A stretch of 64,000 bases of DNA from Exiguobacterium sp. BMC-KP. Its GTDB lineage: Bacteria > Bacillota > Bacilli > Exiguobacteriales > Exiguobacteriaceae. Numbering within the stretch: position 1 is the stretch's first letter; the number at the start of each line of letters is the position of its first letter. The stretch is from contig NZ_LGIW01000013.1 of NCBI RefSeq assembly GCF_001275385.1, positions 159,201-223,200 on the forward strand, given 5' to 3'. The notes beneath the pieces were generated by a model that saw only the letters and a program-made list of their open reading frames with translations, did no database searches and had not been told where the DNA came from. This document shows positions 60,243-64,000 of this stretch, piece after piece. The translations under genes were made by a program, and so were the position numbers.

Positions 60243-61538
60243 TTAGTTCAAGCCACACCGTTCAAAAATTTCATCGACACGACTCGTATGGTACGTCGGA
60301 TCGAAACAAGCATCGAGCTCTTCTTCTGTGAAAAGCTGTTGAATGTCCTGTTCTTGCCACAATAAGTCACGGAACATGATTTGCTCTTCCCACGCCTGCA
60401 TCGCACGCGGTTGAACGAAATCATACGCTGCTTCACGTGACCAGCCTTTTTCGATTAAAGCGAGTAAGACATGTCCCGAGAAGATGACCCCAAACGTCCG
60501 GTCCATGTTCCGCTTCATATTTTCCGGGAAGACTGTCAAGTTCTTCACGATGTTTCCGAAACGATTCAACATGTAGTTGAGTAGTCCTGTTGCGTCCGGG
60601 AGAATGATGCGTTCTGCCGAAGAGTGCGAGATATCGCGTTCGTGCCAGAGTGAGACATTCTCGTACGCTGTCACCATGTGTCCACGGATGACTCGGGCAA
60701 GACCTGTCATGTTCTCAGAGCCGATCGGATTCCGCTTGTGCGGCATCGCCGATGATCCTTTTTGACCTTTAGCGAAGAATTCTTCGACTTCACGCGTTTC
60801 TGTCTTTTGTAGACCGCGGATCTCCGTTGCCATTTTTTCAATCGATGTCGCGATCAGAGCAAGCGTCGACATATAGTGTGCATGACGATCCCGCTGTAAC
60901 GTCTGTGTTGAAACCGGTGCTGGTTTCGTCCCTAATTTTTCGCAGACATACTTTTCAATGAACGGATCGATATTCGCGAATGTTCCGACGGCACCTGACA
61001 TCTTGCCGTATTCGACCGTCTCACGCGCTGCTTCGAAACGAACCTTGTTCCGTTTCATCTCTTCATACCAAAGCGCTAGTTTCAGACCGAACGTCGTCGG
61101 TTCTGCATGTACGCCATGTGTGCGTCCCATCATGACCGTATATTTATGTTCGTTCGCTTTGACTTTTAATATGTCGATGAAACGATCGAGATCCGCAGCG
61201 AGAATATCGTTCGCTTGTTTTAACAGATACGAAAGTGCTGTATCAACGACGTCCGTTGACGTTAATCCGTAGTGGACCCATTTGCGTTCTTCTCCGAGCG
61301 TCTCAGAGACGGCACGCGTGAAGGCGATGACATCATGGCGTGTCTCTTGCTCGATTTCAAGGATCCGGTTGACATCAAAAGAGGCATTGTCCCAAAGTAA
61401 TTGAACGTCCTCTTTCGGGATGACTCCTAGTTCACTCCATGCTTCACATGCAAGAATCTCGACTTTTAACCAAGCCTCAAATTTGTTTTGTTCGGTCCAG
61501 ATCGCTTTCATCTCAGGACGTGTATACCGTTCGATCAT
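60243..61538 (-). CDS. purB: Adenylosuccinate lyase
   Basis: A 431-residue enzyme acting at two steps (SAICAR to AICAR, adenylosuccinate to AMP). [10 protein letters not shown] at the N-terminus, [21 protein letters not shown] and the signature [11 protein letters not shown] are visible. GGAAGGAG before ATG 61538 sets the start; the frame opens at 61556. Confidence 0.98.
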   Translation of the reverse strand: MIERYTRPEMKAIWTEQNKFEAWLKVEILACEAWSELGVIPKEDVQLLWDNASFDVNRILEIEQETRHDVIAFTRAVSETLGEERKWVHYGLTSTDVVDTALSYLLKQANDILAADLDRFIDILKVKANEHKYTVMMGRTHGVHAEPTTFGLKLALWYEEMKRNKVRFEAARETVEYGKMSGAVGTFANIDPFIEKYVCEKLGTKPAPVSTQTLQRDRHAHYMSTLALIATSIEKMATEIRGLQKTETREVEEFFAKGQKGSSAMPHKRNPIGSENMTGLARVIRGHMVTAYENVSLWHERDISHSSAERIILPDATGLLNYMLNRFGNIVKNLTVFPENMKRNMDRTFGVIFSGHVLLALIEKGWSREAAYDFVQPRAMQAWEEQIMFRDLLWQEQDIQQLFTEEELDACFDPTYHTSRVDEIFERCGLN

Positions 61539-62638
61539 TGAACTGTCTCCTTCCATATCGACAGGCGTTCGACTTCTGCCAAAGCATCGTCGACGGTGTC
61601 CGCAAGGATGTTTAAATGTCCCATCTTGCGACCTGTCTTGGCTTCTGCTTTTCCATATAAGTGAACTTTCGTCCGAGCGTTTAGTCTCGGCAGTTCCTCG
61701 TATAATGCTGTGACATGCTGACCCAGGATGTTCGCCATGACGACCGGTGTCGTCAGACGGGTATCACCGAGTGGGAGACCACTGATGGCACGGATATGTT
61801 GCTCGAATTGGGATGTTTCGCAAGCATCGATTGAATAGTGACCCGAATTGTGTGGTCGGGGTGCTAGCTCATTGACGATCAGTCGAGATCCAACGACGAA
61901 CAACTCGATGGCGAGTGTACCGATTAGCCCGACAGCATCCGCGATCGATTCAGCGAGAGCAATCGCTTCTTGTTCGAGCGATTCCGAAATGCGAGCCGGT
62001 ACGATCGATAGATGCAAAATGTTCTTCTGATGAATGTTCTCGCTAACAGGGAAAACGCGAGTCTCTGTTGCGCTTCGAGTCACGATGACGGAAATTTCCT
62101 GATCAAACGGTAACCATTGTTCTGCGACATACTCAGTCGGTTCGAATTGTTCGATTGCCGCTTGGAACTCTTCTTCCGTCCGAATGACGGTCTGTCCTTT
62201 TCCGTCGTATCCGAATCGTGCTGTCTTCAAGACGAATGGTAATCCGAGTTGTTGCTTCGCTTCTTCTAAATCAGAAGAATCTGTCACCGGGTAGTATGGA
62301 GCGACGGAATGTCCGATGCGTTCAATCATCTCTTTTTCTCGTACTCGATGTTGCGTTTGAAAGAGGAGATCGGTTCCGTGAATCAATTTCGTTCCGATCG
62401 CTTCAGCGACTTCCGTCGAGATGTTCTCGAATTCGTAGGTGACGACATCCGATTCAGCTGCAAGTTGCTTCGCTGCTTCAACATCCGTGAAAGCCGCTTG
62501 AATGTGTTGATCCGCCACTTGCGCACACGGTGCGTTGTCTGTTGGATCAAGCGTCAGAATCTCAAAGCCCATCTCACGGGCGGACAGTGCCATCATTCGA
62601 CCGAGTTGACCGCCACCTAATATTCCGATTCGCTTCAT
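61535..62638 (-). CDS. purK: 5-(carboxyamino)imidazole ribonucleotide synthase
   Basis: A 367-residue ATP-grasp enzyme that carboxylates AIR with bicarbonate. [12 protein letters not shown], the [15 protein letters not shown] core and [14 protein letters not shown] are signatures. Both ends overlap by 4 bp (purE, purB). Confidence 0.98.
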   Translation of the reverse strand: MKRIGILGGGQLGRMMALSAREMGFEILTLDPTDNAPCAQVADQHIQAAFTDVEAAKQLAAESDVVTYEFENISTEVAEAIGTKLIHGTDLLFQTQHRVREKEMIERIGHSVAPYYPVTDSSDLEEAKQQLGLPFVLKTARFGYDGKGQTVIRTEEEFQAAIEQFEPTEYVAEQWLPFDQEISVIVTRSATETRVFPVSENIHQKNILHLSIVPARISESLEQEAIALAESIADAVGLIGTLAIELFVVGSRLIVNELAPRPHNSGHYSIDACETSQFEQHIRAISGLPLGDTRLTTPVVMANILGQHVTALYEELPRLNARTKVHLYGKAEAKTGRKMGHLNILADTVDDALAEVERLSIWKETVQ

Positions 62639-63126
62639 AGTAGGTTCCCTCCGGATGCAATGACGTCCCCTTCGAGTTCAACACGCATATGATCAAGCTT
62701 GCGGGCAAGCCGTTCATCTTGAATCGACAAAATTTGAGCAGCTAGTAATCCAGCGTTTTTCGCGCCTGCTTCTCCGATGGCAACCGTTGCGACCGGCACA
62801 CCACCTGGCATTTGAACAATTGAGAGCAAGGAGTCGATTCCTTGTAGTGCTCTACTCTTCACAGGAACACCGATGACCGGTAAGGTCGTTTTAGCAGCGA
62901 CCATGCCTGGTAGATGAGCGGCACCGCCTGCACCAGCAATGATGACTTTTAATCCTCGTTCACGTGCTGACTCAGCATAACGAAACATTAGATCCGGTGT
63001 CCGATGTGCGGAGACGACCTTCTTCTCAAACGGAATCTCGAGTTGCTCCAACACATCACATGTATGTTTCATCGTTTCCCAATCCGATTGACTTCCCATG
63101 ATGACGCCGACTTCTATATTTCCCAT
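62635..63126 (-). CDS. purE: N5-carboxyaminoimidazole ribonucleotide mutase
   Basis: A 163-residue class I Pur[21 protein letters not shown] and [11 protein letters not shown] are signatures. GGAGGAAACAG precedes the ATG. It is the first gene of the 12-gene pur operon and lies just downstream of the riboswitch terminator. Confidence 0.98.
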   Translation of the reverse strand: MGNIEVGVIMGSQSDWETMKHTCDVLEQLEIPFEKKVVSAHRTPDLMFRYAESARERGLKVIIAGAGGAAHLPGMVAAKTTLPVIGVPVKSRALQGIDSLLSIVQMPGGVPVATVAIGEAGAKNAGLLAAQILSIQDERLARKLDHMRVELEGDVIASGGNLL

Positions 63127-63148
63127 CGCTGTTTCCTCCTTTGTACAT

Positions 63149-63187
63149 AAAAAAAGCCCAAACCACAGCTAAAAGGGTGGCTTAGGG
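63149..63187 (-). terminator. Purine-riboswitch attenuator terminator
   Basis: CCCAAACCAC (63157-63166) pairs with GTGG-C-TTAGGG (63177-63187, one bulge and one G-U pair); on the minus strand it is followed by T7. Confidence 0.85.
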
Positions 63188-63229
63188 TATAAAAAGGTAC
63201 GCCAAAGAAATATCGACGAACATCCATAT

Positions 63230-63300
63230 ACCCCATAGTCCAACGATTTAGGGTCGTTGGGTAGAAACTTGCAAGCCATATCCCTGCTATTATACGAGGT
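63230..63300 (-). promoter_or_regulatory. Guanine-type purine riboswitch of the pur operon
   Basis: On the minus strand the three-way junction is complete: P1 ACCTC/GGGGT (63296-63300 with 63230-63234), P2 GCAGG/CTTGC with loop GATATGG, P3 CCAACGA/TCGTTGG with loop CCCTAAA, and the joining AAGTTTCTACC. The J3/1 segment GACTATG has C at the specificity position, which indicates guanine/hypoxanthine, not adenine. Confidence 0.95.
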
Positions 63301-63330
63301 GTTTATATTCAATCATCCTGTCACGACTTC

Positions 63331-63359
63331 ATCTTAACAAGTCCATCCCAAGGCGTCAA
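63331..63359 (-). promoter_or_regulatory. Promoter of the pur operon
   Basis: On the minus strand TTGACG (63354-63359), 17 bp, TAAGAT (63331-63336). Confidence 0.8.
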
Positions 63360-63361
63360 CC

Positions 63362-63405
63362 AAAGACGAACAATTTAATTGTCTGAAAATTTATCGTTCG
63401 GTTTT
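63362..63405. promoter_or_regulatory. Paired PurBoxes (PurR operator) of the pur operon
   Basis: Two inverted boxes with core CGAAC: one with core 63367-63371 and a strong ACCGAACG-type one with core 63396-63400. They are 24 bp apart core to core, equal to a 16-bp gap between 14-bp boxes as in B. subtilis. They lie just upstream of the -35, so PurR would repress initiation. Confidence 0.85.
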
Positions 63406-63487
63406 AAAAGCTGTTTTTCTGATTTCATCTCGTGTCCATTCGGAGTTTATTTTTTTGATATACCTCAGACGCGTTCAAACAAAAAAA

Positions 63488-63516
63488 AGCACCCTCCAGT
63501 TATCTTGGAGGATGCT
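63488..63516 (-). terminator. Terminator after yebG
   Basis: AGCA-C-CCTCCA (63488-63498) pairs with TGGAGG-A-TGCT (63506-63516); on the minus strand T8 follows. Confidence 0.9.
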
Positions 63517-63526
63517 CGCGACGTAG

Positions 63527-63724
63527 TTATTCGCTTTCTTTCACTTTACAATCGAAGACGATTTGTTGACGGATTGGATATGGTTCGCCATTGGCGTCTA
63601 ATCCAAAGATCGGCTCTTCTCGTCGGACCGTCGGGCGGTATCCCATGGCATCGATACGATCCAAACAAGCACCAATCGTCTCGTTCTCTTCGACGGCTAC
63701 GCGTAGTTTCGTTTTTTTCGCCAT
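63527..63724 (-). CDS. yebG: NETI motif-containing small protein (YebG)
   Basis: A 65-residue protein. ENETIGACLDRIDAMGYRPTVRREEPIF contains the NETI motif that defines the YebG family; function unknown. Its place just upstream of purE is the same as in B. subtilis. The frame opens at 63862 inside the 5S terminator, so the ATG at 63724 (MAKKTKLRVAV) is the realistic start. A promoter TTGTAG-N17-TTAATG is possible at 63743-63771. Confidence 0.88.
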   Translation of the reverse strand: MAKKTKLRVAVEENETIGACLDRIDAMGYRPTVRREEPIFGLDANGEPYPIRQQIVFDCKVKESE

Positions 63725-63779
63725 ATCCCTGTTCAGTCCCTTCATTAAAGTAGATACATGTCTTTCTACAAAAAGACAC

Positions 63780-63819
63780 AAAAAAGCGGCGGCCCTTGAG
63801 CGTATGCTCCAGAACCACC
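63780..63819 (-). terminator. Terminator of the rRNA operon
   Basis: GGCGG (63788-63792) through CCACC (63815-63819) form a ~14-bp stem with G-U pairs and one mismatch; on the minus strand it is followed by T6. It lies just after the 5S rRNA. Confidence 0.85.
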
Positions 63820-63822
63820 GTT

Positions 63823-63940
<118 letters not shown>

Positions 63941-64000
63941 GACGGGCTCGCGCCCTCAAAACTGAAGTCATCAACAATGCATCTGCTAGAACAAGGCCTC

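Overview
The window looks like a chromosomal segment of a moderate-GC, low-G+C-lineage Firmicute of the order Bacillales, most likely an Exiguobacterium-type organism. The reasons are a Bacillus-type pur operon with a PurR operator and a guanine riboswitch, the conserved purD - yerA-like - yerC - pcrB - pcrA - ligA - camS gene order, a Staphylococcus-like lysine/diaminopimelate operon ending in alr and lysA, and a CtsR operator before clpB. This assignment rests on gene content and order only. No insertion sequence, prophage, CRISPR array or tRNA was seen. Nearly all genes are on the minus strand, and the minus-strand 5S rRNA at the right end shows that an rRNA operon continues beyond the window.

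Layout, left to right. 1-3.1 kb: an amino-acid permease cut by the window edge, an MgtC/SapB membrane protein and an orphan oligopeptide-binding lipoprotein. 3.1-6.5 kb: a small unknown gene, adenine deaminase, a gamma-carbonic-anhydrase-like hexapeptide protein and a small unknown gene. 6.5-10.5 kb: a compatible-solute ABC transporter with fused permease and binding protein, divergent from a LysM polysaccharide deacetylase; the shared intergenic region carries three sigma-B-like promoters. 10.5-18.8 kb: lysC-asd-dapA-dapB-dapH-ilvE-alr-lysA behind a lysine riboswitch. 18.8-21.4 kb: argG-argH with a candidate ARG box. 21.5-23.1 kb: a GNAT protein and an AlaX editing protein. 23.1-27.4 kb: a NagR-like regulator, an LCP cell-wall protein, and nagA-nagB with a NagR-like operator over the promoter. 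27.5-31.4 kb: a MATE exporter coupled to mprF. 31.5-33.2 kb: a CHAD protein that converges on, and overlaps, a glutaminase gene. 33.3-36.9 kb: a CtsR-controlled cbpA-clpB operon. 37-39.3 kb: ywbE, then rpiR with an M20 amidohydrolase. 39.5-50.4 kb: camS, a sortase gene inserted on the opposite strand, ligA, pcrA, pcrB, a small membrane protein, ktrB, yerC and a YerA-like deaminase. 50.5-63.4 kb: the complete purEKBCSQLFMNHD operon. 63.5-64 kb: the NETI protein gene yebG and the 5S rRNA.

The themes are de novo purine synthesis with purine salvage, peptidoglycan precursor supply (lysine/DAP, amino-sugar catabolism, LCP, deacetylase, sortase) and stress adaptation (osmolyte uptake, K+ uptake, ClpB, MprF). 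Many junctions in the biosynthetic operons are 4-bp ATGA overlaps, which implies translational coupling. No clear new multi-gene system was found. The most unusual items are the triple sigma-B-like promoter region, a 16-bp hairpin joining yerC to ktrB, an 18-bp palindrome in the LCP promoter, the sortase inserted in a conserved locus, and several candidate micro-ORFs.
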